The notes below the pieces were generated by a model. The model was not told the DNA's origin. It saw nothing but the letters and a program-made list of their open reading frames with translations, and made no database searches. Below are positions 53,231 to 62,962 of a DNA stretch of 64,000 nucleotides, one piece after another. The DNA lies in the NCBI GenBank assembly GCA_003427395.1, contig BFEA01000345.1:1435545-1499544 (forward strand). The letters run 5' to 3'. This stretch comes from Chara braunii (lineage: Eukaryota > Streptophyta > Charophyceae > Charales > Characeae). Each line of letters opens with the position of its first letter. The stretch's first letter is position 1. A program made the position numbers and the translations under genes.

Positions 53231-53920
53231 AAAAACCTTGAACTCTTTCTCGAGTACCGAATGACTGATGGCTTGCTCTTGTATTCCTCACAGAAAAAAT
53301 ATCAAGAGTATAGTTATGGGGGAATGTCATTACATTAGTCAGTTGCGTTCAAGAAGACATATGCTAATGTAAGAGAGTTTTTTGAATGGAATGAAAGAGC
53401 ATGTGCTAACCTATATGAGAACTTGTCTAGTCTACCAAAGGAATAAGTCGTCTAATGAGAATCCCTTGGGACTACATCGATCGCTTCCTATTCCAAGTGA
53501 ACCAGGTAAGTCAATCTCTATTGACTTCATGAGTCTCACCAAGAGTCAGAATGGAAACAGTCAGGTAATGGTAATTGTTGATAGGTTTTTCAAGTATGCA
53601 ATGTTCGTTCCTTTACCATCGGAAGAAAAAACGAAACTCATCATCCAAAAGTTTCAGATGCAATGGGTTTTCGAGTATGGATTTCTGAGAAACATGGTCT
53701 TTGATAGGGATGTACGGTTCACAAACCAGCAATGGCAAAAGTTGATGGGAGCGTAGGACAGAAAACCAACCATATCGTCAGGTAGACATTTTGAAACGAA
53801 TGGCAATACCGAGCAGATGAACAGATTGCGCCAACAACTTTTGCGTATGTATGTCCAACCAGATTGATTGGGATGAAAACATACCAAAAATTGTGAGTGC
53901 TTATATCACAAAGGTTTAAA
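53230..53920 (+). pseudogene. Integrase N-terminal and core, element C
   Basis: The frame 53,382-53,756 has CLVYQRNK (end of the HHCC domain), ISIDFMSLTKSQ (D1), VMVIVDRFFKYAMFVPLP and MVFDRDVRFTNQQW (D2). Downstream, in another frame, GNTEQMNRLRQQL carries the catalytic Glu region (about 53,800-53,840). A TAG at 53,754 and a frame change separate D2 from the glutamate. Confidence 0.85.
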
Positions 53921-54039
53921 GTCGAGACGTCCCATTGATGCTTTGACCAGAGAACAAGTCCAACGGCTAACCCAGGAACAAGAGAATTTGCATTCTATAT
54001 GGACAAGACATCGCTAAAGCAAAGGAGTATATTCAGAAG

Positions 54040-54547
54040 GCCCAAATACAGATGATCGAACAAGCAACTAAGCATAGTCGACCATCTCAGTTTAAAGAAG
54101 GAGATTTGGTTTGGCCGAAATCTAAAGAATTCTCCCCTGAAGAGAATGTGTCTCAGAAATTGCTACCTGTCCAGTGTCTACTATGGCCCCTGGGAAATTC
54201 TCAAGGTGATAGGGACGCAGACGGACCGTCATATCGCATTGATGTACACCCTCACCTCAAGACATACCCTGTTTTTCACGCTTCCAAAGTGTTACCATAT
54301 GTAGAAGGCCAAAAGTTTCCCAATCAGCCGTCCATGTTTCCTCCTTCCATGAATGGAAGATATGAAGTCGAACACGTATTGAAACATGCATACTTCTCCA
54401 CATGTGTTAGGGGAGGACCACATAAGCAGTACAAGGTAAAATTTAAGACAACCTGAATTAGAATCAAGATGGTTCACTAGAAAAAAACTTCTACCTGCTG
54501 CACTTGACATCCTCGCTGCATATGGGCGTGGGTTGAATGAGAACTGA
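54040..54547 (+). pseudogene. Integrase C-terminal domain and chromodomain-like tail, element C
   Basis: QATKHSRPSQFKEGDLVW, PEENVSQKLLP, YRIDVHPHLKTYPVFHASKVLPY and YEVEHVLKHAYFS correspond in order to the end of element A pol. A one-base frame change at about 54,450 is followed by ESRWFTRKKLLPAALDIL, and the frame ends at 54,547. The VEHVL...YKVKFK...SRWF layout is chromodomain-like. Confidence 0.82.
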
Positions 54548-54597
54548 GCCTAACGAAGTTGTTTGTGCGATGAAACTCGAAATTGGGCTTAATGGAA

Positions 54598-55285
54598 TGT
54601 AATAACTAGCCGTGGGTTGTGGGTCATCACTTTTGGTAAAAGGCCCAAACGGGGTAAAAGGGCACGCCCAAGTCATGAAAATGCCTACCCGAAGGCCTAC
54701 CGCTGTAGGGAATCCAGGCCCACGAGTCGAAGGCCCAAAACTAGCCTTCAGAGGCCCAATGTGAGACAATTGACCTTGGGAAAGTCAACAGTCGACCTCA
54801 ACTTGGGAATTCAGGCCCACGAGTCAAAGTCAACATGAATCTAGCCTCGGTCGTAGATCAGACACACACCTTTGGTTGTTTGCAGGTATCCGAAGCAATC
54901 AAGACCAAGTGGAAATTTGCAACTGTACAAGATCGAGGCCATTGGCTAACAGACGATCCGGGCCATCATATCCGAGATACCAGAGGCTGGTCAACATGAG
55001 TCAACACTATAATGTTGACCCAGCCCTGGTGGACGACATTCAGTCTTGCACTTGTTGCTTGACGTTGACACTATGATGGCGCTATGCTGGCTTGACGCTA
55101 GTTTGACGCTGGTGCAACGACGCAGGACTACCAAAGCTTTATGCTGGCGCCATTCTCTGACTATGACGCGAACTGTGCACTTGATTATGCCTCACTGATT
55201 ACGACATTGATGGACTAAGGGCGAGGAGGAGGAGGATCACGGTTGTGAGAATGGTTGACTGAGAGAGGGAAGTTTACCTGATTGC
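54598..55285 (+). repeat. 3' LTR of element C
   Basis: It starts TGTAATAACTAGCC at 54,598, the same start as the LTRs of elements D (57,660, minus) and E (61,923). Shared internal words include GGCCCA, GTTGACC, a TATA-like CTATAATGTTGACCC (about 55,006) and a GAGGAGGAGGATCA block. The end is set at TTACCTG (about 55,279-55,285) by comparison with element E and is approximate. An ACGTGGC motif lies at about 55,359, which could mean the LTR extends further. Confidence 0.65.
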
Positions 55286-55580
55286 GACCGTGTGAACATT
55301 TCGCTTTGTTGTGCGTCTTCGGAGAGAAGTTTGCACCATCATCCCAAGCTGATTGCTGACGTGGCTGGGGGATGGGCTGCGTGCTGGGTCGGGGAAGACT
55401 TTGCTGATGTGGCAAGTAGGGAGGTGCCTGAAGAGGAAGTGGGCTTGCGACGGAGCTCTGTCTACAGTGATGATGGATACTCTCTCCTCCACCCTCTAAG
55501 TCTCATCTCCAACCGCTCAGGTTCTTCTTTGGTTACGAGACATTGAGATACTTTGATTGCAAGTATGGTTTCATGTACGA
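55286..55580. other. No gene recognised
   Basis: Flank between the LTR of element C and the purine-rich tract. Nothing coding is recognised. Confidence 0.4.
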
Positions 55581-55589
55581 CCTTTGGAG

Positions 55590-56345
55590 ACATTAGAGGA
55601 GGAAGAAGAAGAAGAAATAGGAGAAGATGGAGGAGAAGAATTGAGAAAAAGAATGAGGAGGGGAGAGTAGGAAGAACAAGAAGATGCAGAAGAATAAGAG
55701 GGAGGGAGGAGGAGAGGCAAAACAAGAAAACGACGAGGCAGAAAGGAAGGAGGAAGAGGAAGGTTAGAAGAGTAAGGAGAATCATAAGATGAAGGCAAAG
55801 AAGAGGAAGAGGAAGAAAAGAAGAAGATGACTAGCAAGAAAGTGCAGGAGAAGATGAAGGAGAAAGAGACGAAAAAGAAGGAGAAGAAGAAGAACAAATG
55901 TGGAGGAGGAGGAGGAGAAGAAGAGGAAGAAGAAAAAGAAAAAGAGAGAGAAGAAGAAAAAGAAGAAGAGAAAGAAGAAGAACAAGAAGAAGAGACATAA
56001 GAAGAAAAAGAAGAAGAGAAAGAAGAGGGAGCAAAAGGAGGAGGAGGAGGAGGAGAAGTAGCAGGAAGAGGGATTGGGGGGGGGGGGAAGAGGAAGAAAA
56101 GGAAGAACAAGAACAAGGAGGAGGAGAAGAAAAAAAAGCAAGGGGTACAAGAAGTAGACAAGGAAGAAGTTGAGGAAGCAGTAGGAGGAAGGGTAGAGGA
56201 AGGAGAACAGGAAGAACAAAAGNGGGGGGGGGGGGGGGGGATAAGAGAGAGAAGAAGAAGGCGTGATAGAGGNGNGGGAGGAAGAAGAGTGAAAGGAGGG
56301 AGGTGGAGGAGAAAAAGAAGGGGAAGGATTCATTCCTCTCCCTCT
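55590..56345 (+). repeat. Polypurine GA/GAA-rich tract
   Basis: About 750 bp of nearly pure purine (GAAGAA, GAGGAG) on the plus strand, with G runs at 56,078-56,089 and 56,223-56,241 and undetermined bases at 56,223, 56,273 and 56,275. Minus-strand frames give Ser/Phe/Leu homopolymers and are not genes. Confidence 0.9.
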
Positions 56346-56959
56346 TTCAAGGAGGCAAAGAAGAAGGCCCAGTCTAGGGAAAGTAACTGCAAACTCCGAC
56401 AGTCAAACAAGACATGGGTGGCCACTGCCATGGGGCATTCAAGGATTCGGAGGTTGTTGGTCGTTATGTGCCAAATTTAGCGAAGTAACACGTGGATCGG
56501 TCGCCACTTTGACAAAGGAGAAGGGAGGAGCCAGTACGGGTTAATGGCTCTCCACCAGCGGCATCCATAAAGGTGGACTTGCTAGATGGTCGCAAAGGAG
56601 CCCACACAAAGTGGTCACACTCCACGACGTTGTTAGGCAAGAGGAAAATGAACATAGAGAGAAGAGAGCAAGAGAGAGTGGGACTACATAAGGAGAGAGT
56701 AGGATAGTAGTATAGCAGGAGAGCAGCTATTATGTCGTCATGTTGTTGTTGTGATAAGAGGAGTCAAGAAGTTGGGCTTCCTCTGTCAAAATACTTCAAT
56801 ATAATTCTTCTCATTTCGTGTGTTCTTGGCTTTGTATATCTGCTGTCGACTTCGCTCTCGCAAGTATGTTCTGCTTTGTGTCTTTCCTTGCCACTTGCCA
56901 GCGCAAACAACATCTGAAGACGAACAACAATGCGCAACAACGATTTGTCACAGACAGTT
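56346..56959. other. No gene recognised
   Basis: Flank between the purine tract and the LTR of element D. Nothing coding is recognised. Confidence 0.4.
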
Positions 56960-57660
56960 ATGCTTCCCACAATCTTAAAACCCTGATCCTCCTCCTTGCC
57001 GATGTCTCATCAATCTCCTTGACAGTGGCCAATGCCACGTCAACATGGTCTCTGGTCCAGCTGGCGCCAAAGACGGGGAGGGCGCCAACATCAAGTAGTT
57101 GCAGAGCAGTCTTGCGTCGTCTTCCTATGTCAAGCCATGGACGAGCCAGCGTTATGCCAACATAGAGCTAGCGTCCAGCCAGCGTTGAGCAGCAGGTGCA
57201 AGACTCAATGTCAATCAACAGGGGCTGGGTCAACTTATAATGTTGACTTGAGGTTGACCAGCCTTTGGTCTCTCAGATACGATGGCCCAAATTACTTTGC
57301 AGCCAATGGCTTGGATCCATTACAATTGCAGATTTCTACCTGGTCTTGATCTCTTGCGAATACCTGCAAACAGCCAAAGGTGTGTGTCTGATCGACGACC
57401 GGGACCGGGTCCTCATCGACTTTGACTCGTGAATCTGAATTTATGAGCTGATGTGGACTGTCGACTTTCTTTGGTCAATTGTTGCACGTTGGGCCTCTAA
57501 AGGCCAATTTCTAGGGCTTGTTTTGGGTGCCCACAACAGCAAACCTTCTCGTGGGTCGTTGCATGACTTGGGCATGGCCTAGGACACCTGTTTCGGTGTC
57601 TTTGACCGTGGTAGCAGCCCACGACCACGACTGATGAATGATTCGAGCTAAGTTATTGCA
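56960..57660 (-). repeat. 3' LTR of element D
   Basis: On the minus strand it starts TGCAATAACTTAGC at 57,660 and matches the LTR of element C through GACACACACCTTTGG, TTTGCAGGTAT, CAACATTATAAGTTGACCCAGCCC and a GGAGGAGGATCAGGG block near 57,000. An ACGTGGCATTGGCC motif lies at about 57,040. Its outer end is approximate. Confidence 0.65.
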
Positions 57661-57704
57661 TTCCATCGAGCCCAATTTTGAGTTCCATCGCATAAACAAT
57701 TACT

Positions 57705-59005
57705 TTTAGGCACGGTTTTCTCTTAACTCACGCTCATATGCAGCGACAATATCAGGTGCAATAGGTAAAAGTTTTTTCTTAGAGAACCATCTTGATTCTT
57801 AGATAGGTTGAATTTTGAACGTTACCTTGTACTCCTTCTGAGGTCTTCCCCTGCCAGTTTGGAAGCATGAAAGACCGGGTAGGTCTTGAGGTGAGGGGGT
57901 ACATCAATGTGATATGATGGTCCATCTGCATCCCCTATCACCTTGAGAACTTCCCAGGGTCCATAATAGACAGGTAGCAATTTCTAAGAGACATTTTCTT
58001 AGAGGGAGAATTTTTTAGACTTCACCCAAACTAGGTCTCCTTCTTTGAACTGAGAAGGTCGACGATGCTTGTTTGCTTGGTTGATCATCTGTAGTTGGGC
58101 TTTCTGTATATTCTCCTGTAATCAGGCTATCTCCTACTCATATAGAATTGCAAATTCTTTGGTTCCAAGGGGTAGCCTTTGGACTTGTTCCCTAGTTAAC
58201 GCGTCAATGGGACGTCCCGACTACCATCCTTTATGCAGTGCGTTAGGTGTTCTTCCAGTAACAGTGTGGACACTATTGTTGTAAGGACTCACAATCTTTG
58301 GTAAGTTCTCATCCCAGTCAATCTGATCTGGCCGTACATACATTTGCAAAAGTTGTTGGCACAGTCTATTCATTTGTTCAGTTTGACAATTCGTTTCAGG
58401 GTGTCTACCTGGCGATATGGTCAGTCTTGTGCCACAGGCTTCCATTAGATTTTGCGGTTGTGGACCGGTGAACTGTATATCCCTATCAGAGAAGATGGTT
58501 TTCGGAAATCCGTACTAAAAAACCCATCGCATCTGGAACTTATGGATGGGCATTGCATACTTGGAGAATCTGACGACAATAACCAATACTTGGTTATTCC
58601 CATTGTGACTCTTGGTGAGACTCATGAAGTCAATCGAGATGGACTCGCCTGGTTCACTCAGAATAGGTAGTGGTCGCAGTAGACCCAATTAATTCTCATC
58701 AGAGGACTTGTTCCTTTGGCAAACAAGTCAAGTTCGCACGTAGGTTAGCATATCCTCTTTCATTCCTTTCAATTCAAAAGACTCGCACACATTGGCGAAC
58801 GTCTTCTTGAGTTCGAAGTGACCCTCAGTATCATGACATTCCCCAATAACCGTACTTTTAATATCTTCTTTGTGAGGAATACAAATTCTTTCTTTGGTTT
58901 GATCAAGGAAGAAGAGTAAGACAACAGTCGTTCGGTATTTAGGAAAGAGTTGAAGATTCTTCTGAAGGGTTTGGATGATAGGGTTCCAAATCGGATCACC
59001 AGCAT
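57705..59005 (-). pseudogene. Integrase and chromodomain-like tail, element D
   Basis: Readable segments in order are SISIDFMSLTKSHNGNNQV (D1; about 58,650-58,600), IFSDRDIQFTG (D2) and SPGRHPETNCQTEQMNRL (catalytic Glu, frame 58,445-58,221). RPDQIDWDENLPKIVSPYNN follows, and the tail ends with ESRWFSKKKLLPIAPDIV. Compared with element C, about a dozen residues after KYAM are deleted, and VDRF reads VVRF. Stops separate the parts. A relict HHCC region is at 58,769-59,005. Confidence 0.8.
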
Positions 59006-59039
59006 ACCCTTAACGAATTCGATCCTTTAACTCATTCGC

Positions 59040-59450
59040 GATGTCAAGGCAGGTAACAATCGTACCAAAGAAAGCAAATCACGTGGACAAAGCATTAACA
59101 ACAACATTAGATTTTCCTTTTATGGTTTTCAATTCAAAATCAAATGTGTCAATGAATGCAAACCATCTTACTAGCTTGTTGGAGAGTTAAGGTCGAGTCT
59201 GGATTCACTTTAGGGTTGAGTGATCCAAGTAATCTGTGAAGTGTCGTCTGACCAAGTAGTGTTTTCAAGTGTCAAGTGTTTTACTTGGGCATACAATTCC
59301 TTTTTGTAGGTGGAGTTAGCTACCTTATTAGATGAAAGGTGTTTAGACACGAACTCGATGGGTCTATAGCCTTTTCCGTAGTCCTGTTGTAGCACAACCC
59401 CAATCCTAAACTAACTAGCACGAGTTGTGACCATGAAGGAAAGTGATGGA
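59040..59450 (-). pseudogene. RNase H, element D
   Basis: The frame 59,395-59,210 shows QQDYGKGYRPIEFVSKHL and ANSTYKKELYAQVK (catalytic Glu). The segment DFELKTIKGKSNVVVNALS lies at about 59,145-59,090 in another frame. The first Asp segment is damaged. Confidence 0.75.
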
Positions 59451-60376
59451 TCAACAATTTTTAAGACAGAGAGTTAGCATATGTTTTAGCTTTTTGAACG
59501 CGAACTCACAATCTTTGTCCCATAACCAAGGTTTTTCTTTCTTCAACAATCTTCTCATGGTTGCAACTATAAGGGAGAAGTTCCTTACAAACTTCCTGTA
59601 ATAGCTAGCAAGTCCTAAGAAAGATCTTAGTTCTGGGCCAATCTCTAATTGCGGTGTTTTTTTTTTTTCTTCAGACCTTAGTCCCTCTTCATTTACTACG
59701 TGTCCAAGATAAAGTACCTCAGACTTAGCAAATTTCGACTTCTTAGGATTTAGCTTGTAGTTACCTTCTCGTAGCTTTCCTAGAATCATTCGTAGGTGTT
59801 TCTCATGGTATTCCAACGTCTTATTGTAGATTAGGATGTCGTCGAGATACACCCCTTCGAAGTGATCTAGCCACTGCCTAAGCAGTTCGTTCATTGATCT
59901 ACGAAAGGTTGCGGGGGCGTTAGTCAATCCAAAAGGCATGACAACAAATTCGTTGTGGTTGTACTTTGTTCTGAACGCCGTCTTGTGTTAATCTTTACGT
60001 GCCACCTCGACCTAGTTTATCCTAACTTCAGATCAATCTTTCTGAAATACTTGCAACCGTGCAGCTGATCAAGAAGATCATCAATATGGGGAAGTGGTTT
60101 CGCATTCTTGATCGTTACGGAGTTCAATCCTGGATAATCAACGCATAGTCGAAGTTCTCTTTCCTTTTTAGGTACGAATAAGAGAGGGACACTGTAGGGA
60201 GAGGAACTCAGTCGAATCAATCCTTTATTTGTAAGTTTTTGCAGTTGCTCTTTCAATTCTTCTAATTCCCTCAGGAATGTTCGATAGATTGGTCGTTTGG
60301 GAATCTTACTTTCGGGAATAATCTCAATTGTGTGCATTATAGCTCGATCAGTTACTCCTATTGGTTCAGTCTGCAA
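59451..60376 (-). pseudogene. Reverse transcriptase, element D
   Basis: The frame 60,376-60,017 has [33 protein letters not shown] and [10 protein letters not shown] (normally DLKSGYHQ). The frame 59,939-59,451 has MPFGLTNAPATFRRSMNEL, then VYLDDILIYNK with an intact YLDD at 59,849-59,838. LYLGHVVNEEG and SFLGLASYYRKFVRNFSLI follow. A poly-A insertion (about 59,659-59,669 on the plus strand as T) disrupts the connection. This is the only Ty3 RT here with an intact catalytic motif. Confidence 0.9.
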
Positions 60377-60577
60377 GTCCGTATATTCCTCCAGTAGTTT
60401 GTTAATAGAAGATGGATAGGACGAAAAACATTCACCTACTCGTTTTCGGGAATGATTTCAATTGTGTGCATTATAGCTCGATCAGTTACTCCTATTGGTT
60501 CAGTATGCAAGTCCTTATATTCCTCGAGTACGTTGTCAATAGAAGATGGATAGGACGAAAAACATTCACCTACTCGT
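60311..60577 (-). repeat. 134-bp tandem duplication inside pol of element D
   Basis: TTCGGGAATAATCTCAATTG at 60,311 is matched by TTCGGGAATGATTTCAATTG at 60,445. The copies run in parallel for about 133 bp with roughly ten differences. The length is not a multiple of three, so the downstream frame shifts. The unit encodes the [19 protein letters not shown] segment twice. Confidence 0.9.
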
Positions 60578-60813
60578 TTGACAAGTACCATCATTACATC
60601 ATGTGCCAACGTCTTCTTTGTAACCATGTTTCGGAAAGCATGAAGACTTGTACAACAAAAAGACAATGACGAGTCAGAACCAAACTTGTGAAATAATTTA
60701 ATTGACTCCATTTTGGATTTTTCATCCTTTAGTTTAACAATCTTGTCTTTGAACTCGACTTCTGGGTCGGCTTCCTCATGCCAATCCATTCCCAGAATCA
60801 TATCATAGGGCAT
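60436..60813 (-). pseudogene. Protease end and region before RT, element D
   Basis: Begins MPYDMILGMDWHEEADPEV, the second protease motif. EFKDKIVKLKDEKSKMESI and [19 protein letters not shown] follow, reaching the start of the RT domain. The catalytic strand is lost at the truncation point. The end of this frame enters a 134-bp tandem duplication. Confidence 0.85.
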
Positions 60814-60852
60814 TTTTTTATTATTATGAGGAAGCAGGGTTGCACCCCTGCC

Positions 60853-60902
60853 GACCGCCGACCGTATTGCAGCCGACCAGTAGGGCCAACCGGTCGGCGG
60901 TC
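60853..60902. other. 12-bp inverted repeat at the truncation edge of element D
   Basis: GACCGCCGACCG (60,853-60,864) pairs perfectly with CGGTCGGCGGTC (60,891-60,902) around a 26-base loop. It begins about 40 bp beyond the point where element D similarity stops. Confidence 0.8.
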
Positions 60903-61077
60903 TGCCGACCAGTCAGAAAAAAACCATCCACTGTTTTTTTTTCAAATCGGAGTTGGGGTTTGTGTTACGCTTGCCGAGTACAACCCAAATCCGTTGAGAA
61001 ACTTTTGGGGATGGGGGGGGGTATGGGGGGGTTGGGGTTGGAGCATACCTGTGGTGCAAGTGTGCTGGTCACCGATG

Positions 61078-61175
61078 CGAAAAAAAAAGAAAAAAAAAGA
61101 AAAGAAAAAAAAAAAAGAAAAAAAAAACGGTTGTTATGTGTGAAAAAAAAAGTGGTTGTTATGTGTGAGAACACG

Positions 61176-61231
<56 letters not shown>
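61078..61231 (+). repeat. A-rich run and AG microsatellite
   Basis: An A-rich stretch with G interruptions (61,078-61,150) and then (AG)n to 61,231. Confidence 0.9.
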
Positions 61232-61235
<4 letters not shown>

Positions 61236-61479
61236 CAAATAGTTCCTTAGCATTTATTTGAAAACCTCTGCGGGTTATCCGAGAGGCCCCTGCACATACT
61301 TAGCAAGGGCCACCTCACCAGGAACGAGGTAATACTCGTAGCCATGCTAGAGTCATGGCACGCCAAGTATATGCTGTTGATTCACATTAAGGTTCGTGTT
61401 TCAACGGTTTGGGGATCACTAAGCACGCGACTTTCTGGGCAGTAGCAGGCCAACTCACCACACCAAATGTGCAAAACTA

Positions 61480-61715
61480 GAATGAATCTTTTGCTAGAAC
61501 ATGAAACTATACGCCACCATATGTTTTCTCTTTTGTGCAAGTGGTGACGAGTGGAGCAAGGCCCTTAAGGCCACTGCACGTAGGAAAAGGAAACAAGAGA
61601 GGAATGAATCTTCTGCTAGAACATGGAAACAAACGCTGCCATATGTTTTGTCTTTTGTGCAAGTAGTGACGAGTGGAGCAAGGCCCGTAGGGCCATTGAT
61701 CGTAGCAAGTGGTTG
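61480..61715. repeat. 122-bp tandem repeat related to the 10.4 kb foldback
   Basis: GAATGAATCTT starts at 61,480 and 61,602. The units share CTAGAACATG, CCATATGTTTT, TCTTTTGTGCAAGT and GTGACGAGTGGAGCAAGGCC. The start of the unit resembles the left arm of the foldback at 10,421-10,463 (GAATGAATCTT, CTAGAACATGGAAA, CTGCCA). Confidence 0.8.
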
Positions 61716-62168
61716 TAACTTGTAATCCATAACTGCTTTAAAGCAGACCTGACTTCCGATCCAGAACATATATTGCTGGCCTGCTCCTCTCTCACATGAA
61801 ATTTGTTGAATGTCTCTTGAGATGTTGGGACCCTTGCAGATGCACTGTTGGGGTCCTCCTGCACTATTGGCTACCTCAGCCAGCCCTCTCCATTTTTTTT
61901 TTTACCCTATTTATTGGGGTGCTGTAATAACCCATGCCATATGTCTCGTGGAACTGAGGTCCTTAAAAGGTCTACTTGACCGCGCTCAGCCCAGGCCGAA
62001 CAAGGGCAAAAAAGGCCCTTCACGAAATCAGGGCCTGGGCGTGTGACAGTTGACATTGGTCAACTGTCAGTCCACCCAACCGTCAAAGTCCAAAGGTACC
62101 TAGCCCAGGCTGCAGGTCAAGCACACGCACTTGTTTGTACGCAGGTACACCGACAACATCAGCTCCAA

Positions 62169-62334
62169 GGGAGAAGTGTGCAACGACACAATCCAGGCTT
62201 TCAGCTGTGAGTCAATCTGGACGGCTGAGGGGAAATACACTGAGGCTGTTTGGGAGAAGTGTGCAACAGCACAATCCAGGCCTTCAGCCGTGAGTCAATC
62301 TGGACGACTGAGGGGAAATACACTAAGGCCAGAC
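62169..62334 (+). repeat. 83-bp tandem duplication inside the LTR of element E
   Basis: GGGAGAAGTGTGCAAC starts at 62,169 and 62,252, and the copies run in parallel to ACTGAGGC / ACTAAGGCC with a few differences. It is absent from the LTRs of C and D. Confidence 0.9.
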
Positions 62335-62509
62335 AGCCTCCTTGACTGCTACTTAAGGCTGGCCTCGAGTGAGTCAAGCATTCAGTCTTGCTATGCTGCT
62401 ATGACGCTGGCTCGACTTTGACAACGCTGGCTTCATGCTGGCTGTGCACACGCGTTGCGGACGACGACACAAGGTGGAGGCGGCACGCTGGTGCTTCTTC
62501 GGTCCACCA

Positions 62510-62720
62510 TGGCATGCTGACGTGGCGCTGCCTCTAGTATATGTGGCGCTGCCTCTGGTATATGTGGCGCTGCCTCTGGTCTACGTGGCATGCCGACGTG
62601 GCGTTGCCTCTGGTAAATGTGGCGCTGCCTCTGGTCTACGTGGCATGCTGACGTGGCGCTGCCTTTGGTATATGTGGCGCTGCTCTTGGTCTACGAGGCG
62701 CTGTTATTGGTCTTCATTGG
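62510..62720 (+). repeat. GTGGCGCTGCC minisatellite with ACGTGGC motifs, in LTR of element E
   Basis: About eight units of roughly 22-24 bp with the core GTGGCGCTGCCTCTGGT. Several carry ACGTGGC (for example at about 62,519, 62,580, 62,593, 62,638 and 62,650). Confidence 0.85.
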
Positions 62721-62962
62721 TGATGTGGCGTATGCCACCTGTCTTGATTGCTGATGTGGCATTGTCCACGCTGTCTACATGAGGTGACTGGTTGCGAGGA
62801 GGAGGAAGATCGAGATATGTGGATGTAGGGAATCGGGTACTCACCTGTGGCTGACGTCGTCACTGGAAATCTGTTGTGTCTTCAAAGTCTTCATGAGATA
62901 AAGTGCCACATGGCACTATTGTATGTAATTAGGATTATTCTTATTATCATTGATAATGTAGT

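Larger units (their letters stand above)
48841..54547 (+). mobile_element. Ty3/gypsy LTR retrotransposon, element C, internal region
   Basis: Gag, knuckle, protease, RT, RNase H, integrase and chromodomain-like tail follow on the plus strand, all broken. The family is the same as elements D (57.7-60.8 kb) and E (63-64 kb), as shown by near-identical protein segments. It is distinct from element A. The 3' LTR begins at 54,598. Confidence 0.88.
57705..60815 (-). mobile_element. Ty3/gypsy element D, 5'-truncated internal region
   Basis: Protease end, RT, RNase H, integrase and chromodomain-like tail follow on the minus strand, closely related to element C. Similarity stops abruptly near 60,815 inside the protease, so gag and the 5' LTR are missing. 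The pol frame ends with TAA at 57,707-57,705. Confidence 0.88.
61923..62853 (+). repeat. 5' LTR of element E
   Basis: It starts TGTAATAACCCATGCC at 61,923, exactly where similarity to the LTRs of elements C and D begins; unrelated DNA lies upstream. Internal words shared with them include AGGCCC, GTTGAC, GTCAAAGTC, CACTTGTTTG, CGCAGGTA and ATTCAGTCTTGC. It contains an 83-bp tandem repeat and a run of GTGGCGCTGCC units. The end at ACTCACCTG (about 62,845-62,853) is provisional. TGGCTGACG follows and could be a primer-binding site. Confidence 0.65.

Noticed and set aside
55571-56333. Long minus-strand frames rich in Ser, Phe and Leu
   Set aside because: Pure translation of a polypurine tract; no real protein composition.
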